Source: Methanosarcinales archaeon (GTDB lineage Archaea > Halobacteriota > Syntropharchaeia > Alkanophagales > Methanospirareceae). Taken from it: a stretch of 9,142 nt of DNA. A program made the translations under genes and the position numbers. This document shows positions 1 to 6,011 of this stretch, one piece after another. Every line of letters begins with the position of its first letter. Within the stretch, counting starts at the first letter, position 1. The notes below the pieces were generated by a model, which was not told the DNA's origin, did no database searches, and saw nothing but the letters and a program-made list of their open reading frames with translations. The stretch is from contig JAODGP010000054.1 in the NCBI GenBank assembly GCA_025464345.1, positions 1-9,142 on the forward strand, given 5' to 3'.

Positions 1-39
1 CTTCTCGTAGTTCGGCGAATCTTCCTCCACTTGATGCAC
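1..39 (-). CDS. Possible start of a gene running off the left edge
   Basis: A reading frame opens on the minus strand at a GTG (39-37) and stays open for 13 codons to the window edge, reading MHQVEEDSPNYEK. The GTG shares one base with the trm5 stop codon (TAGTG junction). An AGGT sequence nine bases upstream, inside the end of trm5, could serve as a ribosome binding site. The acidic, polar peptide looks like coding sequence, but 13 codons cannot identify a family. If real, it would be the third gene of the gyrB-trm5 transcript. The alternative is that this is simply untranslated sequence after trm5. Confidence 0.35.
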   Translation of the reverse strand, partial: MHQVEEDSPNYEK

Positions 40-1025
40 TACTTCAATACCTTCGCATCTATACACACGATATACTTGTATGGGGCATAATCCTTCACCT
101 TCCTCGCACTTATTACACTGGCATCCCTCATCATGAACTTCCGTTTCGCCTTAGCCATAAGTGACTCACCACTCTCTGATTCCACGGTATAGAAGTGTAT
201 AGTCCCACCGCCGGGCTTGAGCATCCTTATCGCTTCCCGTATATACTCATGTGCACGCATCGGCAGGTTCATTATTATCCGGTCCGCCGTATCCGTGAAC
301 TCCTCACAGACTTCCCGCACATCGCCCTCTATGACCGTCACATTCGTCACCCTGTTCAGTCTGATGTTCTCCCTGAGATACCTTATCGCATCAGGATTGA
401 TATCAATCGCGATGACACGTGTCTCAGGCACACGCCTCGCTATCAATATAGAGAAAGTGCCAACACCCGCGAACATATCTATTATCACTTCACCGCGCTC
501 AGCCATAGAAGCCACACGAGCACGCTCGGTAGCCAGTCGTGGATTGAAATATACACGTTCCAGGTCGAGTTTGTACCTGCATCCATTCTCCTTATGCACG
601 GTCTCGGTTCTCTGCTCACCTGCGATTATCTCTATTCTCCGTCTGCGGAACACACCCTCGACCTGCGATGCCCGCTTCGCCACCACCCTGATATTCCTGT
701 GCAGTTTCAGTATTGCAGAAGCTACCGTCTCCGGCACTTCACTGCTCAGTACCGCTATATCGCCCACCACATCGTATGACGGTTTAAATCCACTGAGCTC
801 CTCTATGCTGCGCCTGCCCAGGATTTCAAACGCACGATGGCAGAGTTCTATCTCTGCGTTCAGTTCAACTCCTTCAAGATGCTCATCGGTCAGTGGCAGG
901 TATATGAAATCATCGTCACGCTGGATTCTCAAATCAGTCCTGAGCAGGTTAGCCGATTTTAAAGCCAGCCGAACCTCCTCGCCATGCTCCTTACGCACCT
1001 TCACGCACGGCTCTTCCAAACTCAT
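39..1025 (-). CDS. trm5: tRNA (guanine37-N1)-methyltransferase, Trm5 family
   Basis: Trm5 transfers a methyl group from S-adenosylmethionine to N1 of G37, next to the anticodon, and so prevents +1 frameshifting; the yeast and archaeal enzyme is unrelated to bacterial TrmD. The 328 residues match the usual archaeal length (about 330). Visible in order are an N-terminal recognition domain with SYDVVGDIAVL (84-93), the linker YFNPRLATERARVA (159-172) typical of Trm5, the SAM-binding loop DMFAGVGTFSI (183-193), the acidic motif AIDINPDAI (206-214), and the active-site NLP (253-255) in place of the NPPY of N6-adenine methylases. The C-terminus (DYAPYKYIVCIDAKVLK) ends where family members end. The ATG overlaps the gyrB stop as ATGA, which fixes the start and implies translational coupling. 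A TYW2-like activity is the main alternative, but the NLP motif and overall pattern favour Trm5. Confidence 0.9.
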   Translation of the reverse strand: MSLEEPCVKVRKEHGEEVRLALKSANLLRTDLRIQRDDDFIYLPLTDEHLEGVELNAEIELCHRAFEILGRRSIEELSGFKPSYDVVGDIAVLSSEVPETVASAILKLHRNIRVVAKRASQVEGVFRRRRIEIIAGEQRTETVHKENGCRYKLDLERVYFNPRLATERARVASMAERGEVIIDMFAGVGTFSILIARRVPETRVIAIDINPDAIRYLRENIRLNRVTNVTVIEGDVREVCEEFTDTADRIIMNLPMRAHEYIREAIRMLKPGGGTIHFYTVESESGESLMAKAKRKFMMRDASVISARKVKDYAPYKYIVCIDAKVLK

Positions 1026-2923
1026 ATATCAAGATTCATCACTTCCTTCGCATGTTCCTGTATGAACTTCTTCCTCGGCTCCACATCCTCGCCCATCAAT
1101 ACCGTGAATATCCAGTCGGCTTCGGCTGCATCCTCCAGGGTTACTCGTTTTATACAGCGTGTCCGTGGATTCATCGTCGTCTCCCACAGCTGCTCCGGAT
1201 TCATCTCGCCCAGACCTTTATAACGCTGTATCTTCACGCCCGGATCGCCCTCCCTGACATTGAGTTCCTTCAGTATCTCCGCGTACTCCTCATCGGAGAA
1301 TGCGTATCTGGTCGCATTGCCCTTCTTCACCATGTACAGTGGTGGCAGTGCTATGTATACATGGTTCGTACTCACCAGCTCCTGCATGTAACGATAGAAG
1401 AACGTGAGTAACAGCGTCCTTATATGCGCACCGTCAACATCCGCATCACTCATTATGATTATCCTGTTATATCGCGCCTTCTGTAAGTCGAACTCATCAC
1501 CTATACCTGCACCGAGTGCAGTAACAAGAGCACGAATCTCATTGCTCTTCAGTACCTTATCCAGACGCGCCTTCTCCACATTCAATATCTTACCGCGGAT
1601 AGGTAGAATAGCCTGGAAGTTCTTATCTCGTGCCTGCTTCGCCGACCCGCCGGCAGAATCACCCTCCACGATGTATATCTCACGTTTCGATGGGTCTCTT
1701 TCCGAGCAATCAGCAAGCTTGCCCGGTAGAGAATCAGCGAAGAAGTCCTTCTTGCGTACCATCTCACGTGCGTGCCGTGCCGCTTCTCGTGCACGAGCAG
1801 CCTCAAGTGCTTTTCGTATTATGTTATCGGCATCACGCGGGTTCTCATTGAGGAAATCCCAGAGGTGTTCCCTCGTGATGGATTCCACAATGCCTTTGAC
1901 CTCGCTGTTGCCCAGTTTCGTCTTCGTCTGTCCTTCAAACTGTGGCTCTCGCAATTTCACACTTATAACCGCAGCGAGACCCTCTCTTACATCATCACCA
2001 TCAAGCGATACCTTCTTCAATGCGTTCTTCTCTTTACCATACTCATTGAGCACACGTGTCAGTGCGGCTTTGAAACCACTGACATGCTTACCGCCCTCTA
2101 CCGTCTTCACATTATTCACAAACGAGAAGATGCTCTCTGTGTAGCTATCGTTGTACTGAATCCCCACCTCCACCTTGACCTCGTCCCTCTCATCCTCGAA
2201 TATTATCGGCTGGTGAAGTACCTTCTTGTCACGGTTTATGTATTCCAGGAAAGATGCGATGCCACCGTCATACTTGAATACCTGCGATTTGCCAGTTCGC
2301 TCGTCACGTAGCGATAATTTCACGCCAGGGTTAAGGAAAGCGAGTTCTCGTAATCTGGAACTCAAGATGGAGACATCAAATTCGTAAGCGCCGAATATAT
2401 GCGTATCAGGCTTGAAAGTCACCTCAGTGCCGCGAGACCAGCCGTCATTCCCCATACTCAGCTCCTTCAGGCTGCATGCCGGGTTACCACGCTCATAACG
2501 CTGATAATAGCTCTTACCATCCCGGCGTATCTCCACCTCCAGCCATTCGGACAGAGCATTAACGACCGAAATACCAACACCGTGCAAGCCTCCCGAGACC
2601 TTATAGACCTTGTTATCGAACTTACCGCCCGCATGCAGCTTCGTCATCACCACTTCAACCGCTGGCAGGTTATATTCAGCATGTAAATCCACAGGAATTC
2701 CACGTCCATTATCACGTACCGTTATCGAATTATCCTCATGGATCTCCACCTCAATGGTGTTGCAATAGCCCATCAAAGCCTCGTCCACACTGTTATCCAC
2801 CACTTCATATACGAGGTGATGGAGCCCCCTTGTCGATGTATCACCGATATACATCGCGGGTCGCTTCCTCACCGCTGTAAGGTCTTTCAATACCTGTATA
2901 TCCTTGGCACTATAGCTCTCCAT
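1022..2923 (-). CDS. gyrB: DNA gyrase subunit B
   Basis: ATPase subunit of type IIA topoisomerase, which with GyrA introduces negative supercoils. The 633 residues match the standard GyrB length, without the C-terminal insertion of some proteobacteria. Visible are the GHKL ATPase with catalytic E40 and Mg-binding N44 (YEVVDNSVDEA), DNGRGIP (71-77) and the lid SGGLHGVG (110-117); the transducer loop QTKTKLGN (332-339); the TOPRIM domain with EGDSAGG (420-426) and DADVDG (493-498) for the metal ions; and the GyrB tail RYKGLGEMNPEQLW (567-580). The start at 2923 gives the usual MESYSAKDIQVLKDLTAVRKRP-type beginning. No gyrA is adjacent inside the window, unlike the common gyrB-gyrA arrangement; trm5 follows instead. 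A TATA box about 25 bases upstream and no Shine-Dalgarno site suggest a leaderless message. ParE or Top6B are excluded by motif content and length. Confidence 0.97.
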   Translation of the reverse strand: MESYSAKDIQVLKDLTAVRKRPAMYIGDTSTRGLHHLVYEVVDNSVDEALMGYCNTIEVEIHEDNSITVRDNGRGIPVDLHAEYNLPAVEVVMTKLHAGGKFDNKVYKVSGGLHGVGISVVNALSEWLEVEIRRDGKSYYQRYERGNPACSLKELSMGNDGWSRGTEVTFKPDTHIFGAYEFDVSILSSRLRELAFLNPGVKLSLRDERTGKSQVFKYDGGIASFLEYINRDKKVLHQPIIFEDERDEVKVEVGIQYNDSYTESIFSFVNNVKTVEGGKHVSGFKAALTRVLNEYGKEKNALKKVSLDGDDVREGLAAVISVKLREPQFEGQTKTKLGNSEVKGIVESITREHLWDFLNENPRDADNIIRKALEAARAREAARHAREMVRKKDFFADSLPGKLADCSERDPSKREIYIVEGDSAGGSAKQARDKNFQAILPIRGKILNVEKARLDKVLKSNEIRALVTALGAGIGDEFDLQKARYNRIIIMSDADVDGAHIRTLLLTFFYRYMQELVSTNHVYIALPPLYMVKKGNATRYAFSDEEYAEILKELNVREGDPGVKIQRYKGLGEMNPEQLWETTMNPRTRCIKRVTLEDAAEADWIFTVLMGEDVEPRKKFIQEHAKEVMNLDI

Positions 2924-2942
2924 GTTATTTACTTGGCGATAA

Positions 2943-2954
2943 TTTTATATAAAA
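2943..2954 (-). promoter_or_regulatory. TATA box of gyrB-trm5
   Basis: The palindromic A/T box TTTTATATAAAA is centred about 25 bases upstream of the gyrB start codon on the minus strand. Archaeal transcription starts roughly 25 bases downstream of the TATA centre, so the mRNA would begin at or within a few bases of the ATG. The sequence between box and ATG has no Shine-Dalgarno motif, which agrees with leaderless initiation. A second A/T stretch (CTAATATAAG, 2956-2965) is an alternative box that would give a short leader. Confidence 0.6.
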
Positions 2955-2980
2955 CTTATATTAGACTGGGATTTGGTGCC

Positions 2981-3009
2981 TGGAGCTTGCAATTTGGAGC
3001 TTGCAATTT
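2981..3009. repeat. 14-bp tandem duplication between gyrB and tRNA-Arg
   Basis: TGGAGCTTGCAATT occurs twice head to tail (2981-2994 and 2995-3008), followed by one more T. It sits in the divergent intergenic region between the gyrB TATA box and the tRNA promoter. Two perfect copies suggest a recent slippage-type duplication or a paired binding site for a regulator; the sequence does not tell which. Confidence 0.8.
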
Positions 3010-3029
3010 ACAGATATTTTCGGAATAAC

Positions 3030-3038
3030 TATAATATA
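3030..3038 (+). promoter_or_regulatory. TATA box of the tRNA-Arg transcript
   Basis: TATAATATA lies 36 bases upstream of the first base of the mature tRNA-Arg. With the usual archaeal spacing, transcription would start near 3058-3062 and give a pre-tRNA leader of about 12-16 bases for RNase P to remove. No other promoter-like sequence lies between the tRNA and the following dehydrogenase gene, so this box probably drives both. Confidence 0.5.
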
Positions 3039-3073
3039 CGAGTGATGGTATAGTGGTAGTGGTAACCAGCCAG

Positions 3074-3148
3074 GGGCCCGTGGCTTAGCCAGGATAAAGC
3101 ACCGGCCTTCTAAGCCGGGGATCGCGGGTTCGAATCCCGCCGGGTCCG
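3074..3148 (+). tRNA. tRNA-Arg (anticodon UCU)
   Basis: The 75 bases fold into a complete cloverleaf. The acceptor stem pairs GGGCCCG with CGGGTCC (one G-U pair), the D stem pairs GCTT with AAGC, the anticodon stem pairs CCGGC with GCCGG around the loop CTTCTAA (anticodon TCT, reading AGA and by wobble AGG), and the T arm is GCGGG-TTCGAAT-CCCGC. The variable loop is five bases, the discriminator is G3148, and no CCA is encoded, as usual in archaea. There is no intron. AGA and AGG are used often in the neighbouring genes. The next coding sequence begins two bases after the discriminator. Confidence 0.97.
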
Positions 3149-3150
3149 TT

Positions 3151-4305
3151 ATGGAAGAAGAAGTGATAGAGCGAGCGAAGCGGCATTTCGCACAGATGGT
3201 TGAGGACCAGCTGGATCGTATTCAGCGCCTGAGAGAGACAAGCGACGCATGGATGGACTATACGAAGCAAAGACCCATTGTCATAGGTTTTGTTGGCGGT
3301 GATGGCATCGGTCCCTGCATAATAGATGCGACAGAGCGTGTGCTAAAGTTCCTGCTGGCTGATAAGCTGGCTATGGGCGAGGTTATCTTCAAAAAGATAG
3401 AGGGTCTGACGATAGAACGGCGTGCGAAGCTTATGCAATCGGTACCTGAAGACGTGCTCGAGGCAATAAAGCGATGTCATGTCGTCTTAAAGGGACCAAC
3501 GACCACACCATGGGAAGGCGATCAGTATCCAGATCTCGAGAGTGCGAACGTCACATTGAGACGTGAACTGGACCTGTTTGCCAATGTCCGTCCGGTGAAG
3601 GTACCGGAGGAGGGCATAGACTGGATATTCTTCCGTGAGAATACCGAAGGTGCATACGTGCTTGGAAGCAGAGGGATTCATATCACCGATGAGCTCGCTA
3701 TTGATTTCACGGTTACCACCAGCATAGGCGCTGAACGGATAATACGCATGGCTTTCGAGTATGCAAAGCGGAATGGTATTGATCGGGTGACGGTCGTCAC
3801 GAAGGCGAACATAATAAAAGCGACCGATGGCAAGTTCCTCAGAACTGCCGAACGTATCGCCCGTAGCTATCCGGAAATTGTATGGGATCACTGGTTCGTG
3901 GATATATTCGCGGCAAAGCTTTTAGACCCGAAACGGAGGAGTGAATTCAGGGTCGTCGTGCTCCCGAACTTATATGGGGACATAATAACAGATGAGGCTG
4001 CTGCGATACAGGGCGGTGTCGGTACCGCGGGCAGTGCGAATATAGGTACACGATATGCGATCTTCGAGCCCATACATGGCTCTGCATTGAGAATGGTGGA
4101 AGAAGGACGTGCAATATATGCGAATCCCACGAGTGCTATGCGTGCGGCAGTAATGCTATTGAGGCATACGGGCTTCTTAGAGGAGGCGCAGAGGCTGGAC
4201 AATGCGCTTGATGTATGTGAGAAGGAGGGAATGATTACGGGACACCCTGATGGAGCCACATGTGCCGAATTTACCGACCTGGTACTGGAGACACTGGGTA
4301 GATGA
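3151..4305 (+). CDS. icd: Isocitrate dehydrogenase (isocitrate/isopropylmalate dehydrogenase family)
   Basis: Oxidative decarboxylation of isocitrate to 2-oxoglutarate with NAD(P) in the cytoplasm is the likely reaction. The 384 residues show the family core: VGGDGIGP (48-55), the substrate motif ESANVTLRRELDLFANVRPVK (130-150) with S131, N133, R137 and R147, RENTEGAY (162-169), KANIIKATDG (218-227), and the metal ligands D251, D277 and D281 (LYGDIITDE). The S-x-N before the arginines favours isocitrate over isopropylmalate or homoisocitrate as substrate. The coenzyme loop is less standard: EPIHGSALRMVEEGRAIYANP has extra residues and R314/M315 where E. coli Icd has Lys344/Tyr345, so NAD or NADP use cannot be decided. 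About 40 charged, helical residues precede the core. The ATG two bases after tRNA-Arg has no ribosome binding site; later in-frame ATGs (M16, M35) would shorten this extension. Confidence 0.82.
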   Translation: MEEEVIERAKRHFAQMVEDQLDRIQRLRETSDAWMDYTKQRPIVIGFVGGDGIGPCIIDATERVLKFLLADKLAMGEVIFKKIEGLTIERRAKLMQSVPEDVLEAIKRCHVVLKGPTTTPWEGDQYPDLESANVTLRRELDLFANVRPVKVPEEGIDWIFFRENTEGAYVLGSRGIHITDELAIDFTVTTSIGAERIIRMAFEYAKRNGIDRVTVVTKANIIKATDGKFLRTAERIARSYPEIVWDHWFVDIFAAKLLDPKRRSEFRVVVLPNLYGDIITDEAAAIQGGVGTAGSANIGTRYAIFEPIHGSALRMVEEGRAIYANPTSAMRAAVMLLRHTGFLEEAQRLDNALDVCEKEGMITGHPDGATCAEFTDLVLETLGR

Positions 4306-4342
4306 ATAACAACAATTTAACGATATTAACACCAAATATGCC

Positions 4343-4403
4343 GGCGATCGCCCCTTTTGCTATCCCCGCACCCTCCTGAACCCTCATATCGCGGGAAAAG
4401 GGG
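4343..4403. repeat. Compound inverted repeat between convergent genes
   Basis: CCCCTTTT (4351-4358) pairs with AAAAGGGG (4396-4403), and inside it CCCGC (4365-4369) pairs with GCGGG (4391-4395), leaving a six-base bulge on one side and a loop of 21 bases. A perfect 10-bp palindrome, GGCGATCGCC (4343-4352), overlaps the outer arm. The structure lies after the dehydrogenase stop and just beyond the UPF0058 stop on the opposite strand, so it is placed to protect or end both transcripts. Archaeal terminators are usually plain T-tracts, so terminator function is uncertain. Confidence 0.5.
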
Positions 4404-4420
4404 AATACCAGCAATGCAGG

Positions 4421-4642
4421 TTACTTCCAGAGCGGTAGATTGTTCTTGGCTGCCAGTGACACGAGCTCGGAGCCGAGTACAAATATCGCCTGCTTGTGCT
4501 CCTCCTTGCTCCTGTGCACCTGGAAGGGGGTGATACCCAGCTCGTTGTACCGTGTAAAATCGCAGTTCATTCCCTTTTCCTCACAATACTTCTTCAATTG
4601 AGCCAATAACAGATGCAGATGTATCAGCTCTTCTTTCTTCAT
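4421..4642 (-). CDS. UPF0058 family protein
   Basis: A 73-residue protein that I recognise as the archaeal UPF0058 family of unknown function. Features are the N-terminal MKKEELIHLHLLLAQLKKYCEE helix and the central ITPFQVHRSKEEHKQAIFVLG block with its HRSKxEHK signature; the conserved His and Cys residues could bind metal, but that is inference. The length is typical and no membrane segment is present. It is a single gene, convergent with the dehydrogenase gene and divergent from the surface-protein operon. The ATG at 4642 has only ACTGAG before it, with no Shine-Dalgarno site, and a TATA box lies about 20 bases upstream, so the message is probably leaderless. Confidence 0.85.
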   Translation of the reverse strand: MKKEELIHLHLLLAQLKKYCEEKGMNCDFTRYNELGITPFQVHRSKEEHKQAIFVLGSELVSLAAKNNLPLWK

Positions 4643-4651
4643 CTCAGTGTT

Positions 4652-4666
4652 AATATATATTTATAA
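4652..4666 (-). promoter_or_regulatory. TATA box of the UPF0058 gene
   Basis: A long A/T stretch reading TTATAAATATATATT on the minus strand ends about 10 bases, and is centred about 17-20 bases, before the ATG at 4642. That spacing leaves little or no leader, in keeping with the missing ribosome binding site. Confidence 0.5.
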
Positions 4667-4684
4667 AAATAAAAATTAACAAGG

Positions 4685-4695
4685 TATAAAATATA
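4685..4695 (+). promoter_or_regulatory. Candidate TATA box of the surface-protein operon
   Basis: TATAAAATATA, preceded by a purine-rich stretch that could be a BRE, would place the transcription start near 4715 and give a leader of about 45 bases containing the GAGGTG ribosome binding site. A second candidate, TTTATACTAAATATTTATA (4723-4741), is closer to the start codon but would put initiation at or past that ribosome binding site. Confidence 0.4.
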
Positions 4696-4746
4696 GGATT
4701 CAAGGACATTATGAGGAACCCCTTTATACTAAATATTTATACCGAA

Positions 4747-4752
4747 GAGGTG
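4747..4752 (+). promoter_or_regulatory. Shine-Dalgarno site of the surface-protein gene
   Basis: GAGGTG lies ten bases before the ATG at 4763 and matches the archaeal anti-Shine-Dalgarno sequence well. It contrasts with the leaderless look of gyrB and the UPF0058 gene. A second GGAG directly abuts the ATG and is too close to act. Confidence 0.6.
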
Positions 4753-4762
4753 GATTAAGGAG

Positions 4763-5788
4763 ATGCAGGAGAAGCGATTGGCAATCACAACGGTTGCGGT
4801 GGTATTTGCATTCCTGGTGCTTATTGCGCTGGTGGCGACAATTGGTGGCGGTTTAATGTCTTACGAGCGGTCTGAAATAAGAATCGCAGATATAGACATC
4901 TCAGCAGAAGCAACCAGCATTGCTGATGTGATGCTGAACGTGACCACGTATCTGGATAATGGCGGGTCTGCGAAATCAGGTGAGATAGAGATTCTGGTGA
5001 AGGCATACGATGTGGATACGAATTTGCTCGTCACTTCTAACAGGACAGTACTGGGTGAAATACGCGGTAGGGAGACGAAATCCGTGAACACTTACCTGAA
5101 ACTGCCGAAATCGGGCAGCTACAGGCTACAAATCGTCGTATTTGAAGACGGTAAGGGCATACTGCGAGGCGAGAGGAAGATTTATGGATTGGCACGGTTG
5201 GAACCTCCATCGGCTGCAAAAATATCCGTACGAGGACTGGACTTTCTCATAGAAGCAGTTGAGGTGGAGAGCAGGAGCGGGAAAGAGAAGGAGTACGCAA
5301 TCGTCAATACCACACTATACATTGACAATCTCGGCAGAGATGTCAGCGGACTGAGAGCGCTGATAAAGGCGAGGGAGAATGAGACGAGATTAATAGCGGA
5401 CAGGGTATGGAAAGACCTCGGAGTACTAAAAGAAGGCACCACATCGCTACATTACGCCGGGCTGAGGGTGCTCAACGGCAGGGATTATATATTTGAGATT
5501 CAAATCTGGCAATCGGGAAGGATAATAAAAGAGAGCAGTGGGAGAGTGATGTTAAGCCCGTTTGTGAACAGGACGGTAGTGGTGGAAGCGAGGGAGAAGA
5601 CGGTGGAAATCTCGCCTGAAGCAGAAATCACCGATTTCATCTCACCAATGCCGCCAGCCACGCCCGCGGCGGAGAAGGCACGTGCTCCGGTGCCCGCGGC
5701 ACCGGGCTTTGAAATACCATCCATAGCTCTTGCACTTATTGCCGTTATTTTGTTTAATAAGAGGGGTATAAAGGATGGAACGAGATGA
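4763..5788 (+). CDS. Surface protein, DUF7490-like, with PGF-CTERM-like sorting signal
   Basis: A 341-residue exported protein. Residues 8-30 form an N-terminal hydrophobic helix (signal or anchor). Two similar beta-rich domains follow, at about 38-142 and 155-265; each opens with an IRIADIDI- or VRGLDFLIEAVEV-like strand, then NVTTYLDNGG or NTTLYIDNLG, then an LVKAYD or LIKAREN strand, as in CARDB-like or DUF7490 repeats. Five N-glycosylation sequons (N59, N93, N182, N206, N269) suggest exposure outside the cell. A Pro/Ala-rich linker (295-313) leads to PGF (314-316), a hydrophobic stretch (319-331) and basic residues (FNKR), the tripartite pattern of PGF-CTERM proteins that archaeosortase A processes. 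Unusually, about 11 residues follow that helix. The gene overlaps the next by 14 bases and heads a three-gene operon. The function is unknown; the domain name is from memory of the family pattern. Confidence 0.82.
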   Translation: MQEKRLAITTVAVVFAFLVLIALVATIGGGLMSYERSEIRIADIDISAEATSIADVMLNVTTYLDNGGSAKSGEIEILVKAYDVDTNLLVTSNRTVLGEIRGRETKSVNTYLKLPKSGSYRLQIVVFEDGKGILRGERKIYGLARLEPPSAAKISVRGLDFLIEAVEVESRSGKEKEYAIVNTTLYIDNLGRDVSGLRALIKARENETRLIADRVWKDLGVLKEGTTSLHYAGLRVLNGRDYIFEIQIWQSGRIIKESSGRVMLSPFVNRTVVVEAREKTVEISPEAEITDFISPMPPATPAAEKARAPVPAAPGFEIPSIALALIAVILFNKRGIKDGTR

Positions 5789-6011
5789 AAGTAGAGGTGT
5801 AGCAGAGGTCAGGTATTTCCGGTTCGGTGTATTCATAATCCTCATGATACTGCTCGCAGTGGCGGTCTTTCAATTCTATTTCTATGCCATGTCTGCCATC
5901 TCCACACTGTTCGAGTACAGATACCGCTCCTTAGTGCAGGCAGGCTTCGTGGCTTGCGTCATTGTTGTGGTTGTATATCTCTTGAGAGCGGTAATTATAA
6001 GGGAGAGATGA
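5775..6011 (+). CDS. Small two-helix membrane protein
   Basis: A 78-residue protein with two predicted transmembrane helices, at about residues 17-39 (FGVFIILMILLAVAVFQFYF) and 53-75 (LVQAGFVACVIVVVVYLLRAV), joined by a short charged turn (EYRYRS). Basic ends suggest that both termini face the cytoplasm. The start overlaps the end of the surface-protein gene by 14 bases, with GAGG (5761-5764) ten bases upstream as ribosome binding site, and the stop overlaps the radical SAM start as ATGA. I do not recognise a named family. The tight packing suggests a membrane partner of the surface protein, the radical SAM enzyme, or both. Confidence 0.8.
   Translation: MERDESRGVAEVRYFRFGVFIILMILLAVAVFQFYFYAMSAISTLFEYRYRSLVQAGFVACVIVVVVYLLRAVIIRER

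Noticed and set aside
217..1065. Long plus-strand open frame of 282 codons opposite trm5
   Set aside because: It is antisense to a well-conserved Trm5 gene, is Ser/Arg/Thr-rich in the way typical of antisense frames, and shows no family motif.
3041..3073. Box C/D guide RNA suggested by GTGATGG
   Set aside because: Box C is imperfect and there is no CTGA box D at a sensible distance before the tRNA begins.
4271..4387. Minus-strand 38-codon frame after UPF0058, reading MRVQEGAGIAKGAIAGIFGV and onward into a hydrophobic stretch
   Set aside because: It has no ribosome binding site, runs through the compound hairpin and is antisense to the end of the dehydrogenase gene. The hydrophobic stretch is suggestive, but coding is not supported without conservation data.
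5954..6007. TTG-started 18-residue extension of the radical SAM protein
   Set aside because: It lies inside the upstream membrane protein gene. The ATG at 6008 has an ATGA overlap and a GGGAG site, and the family N-terminus begins there.
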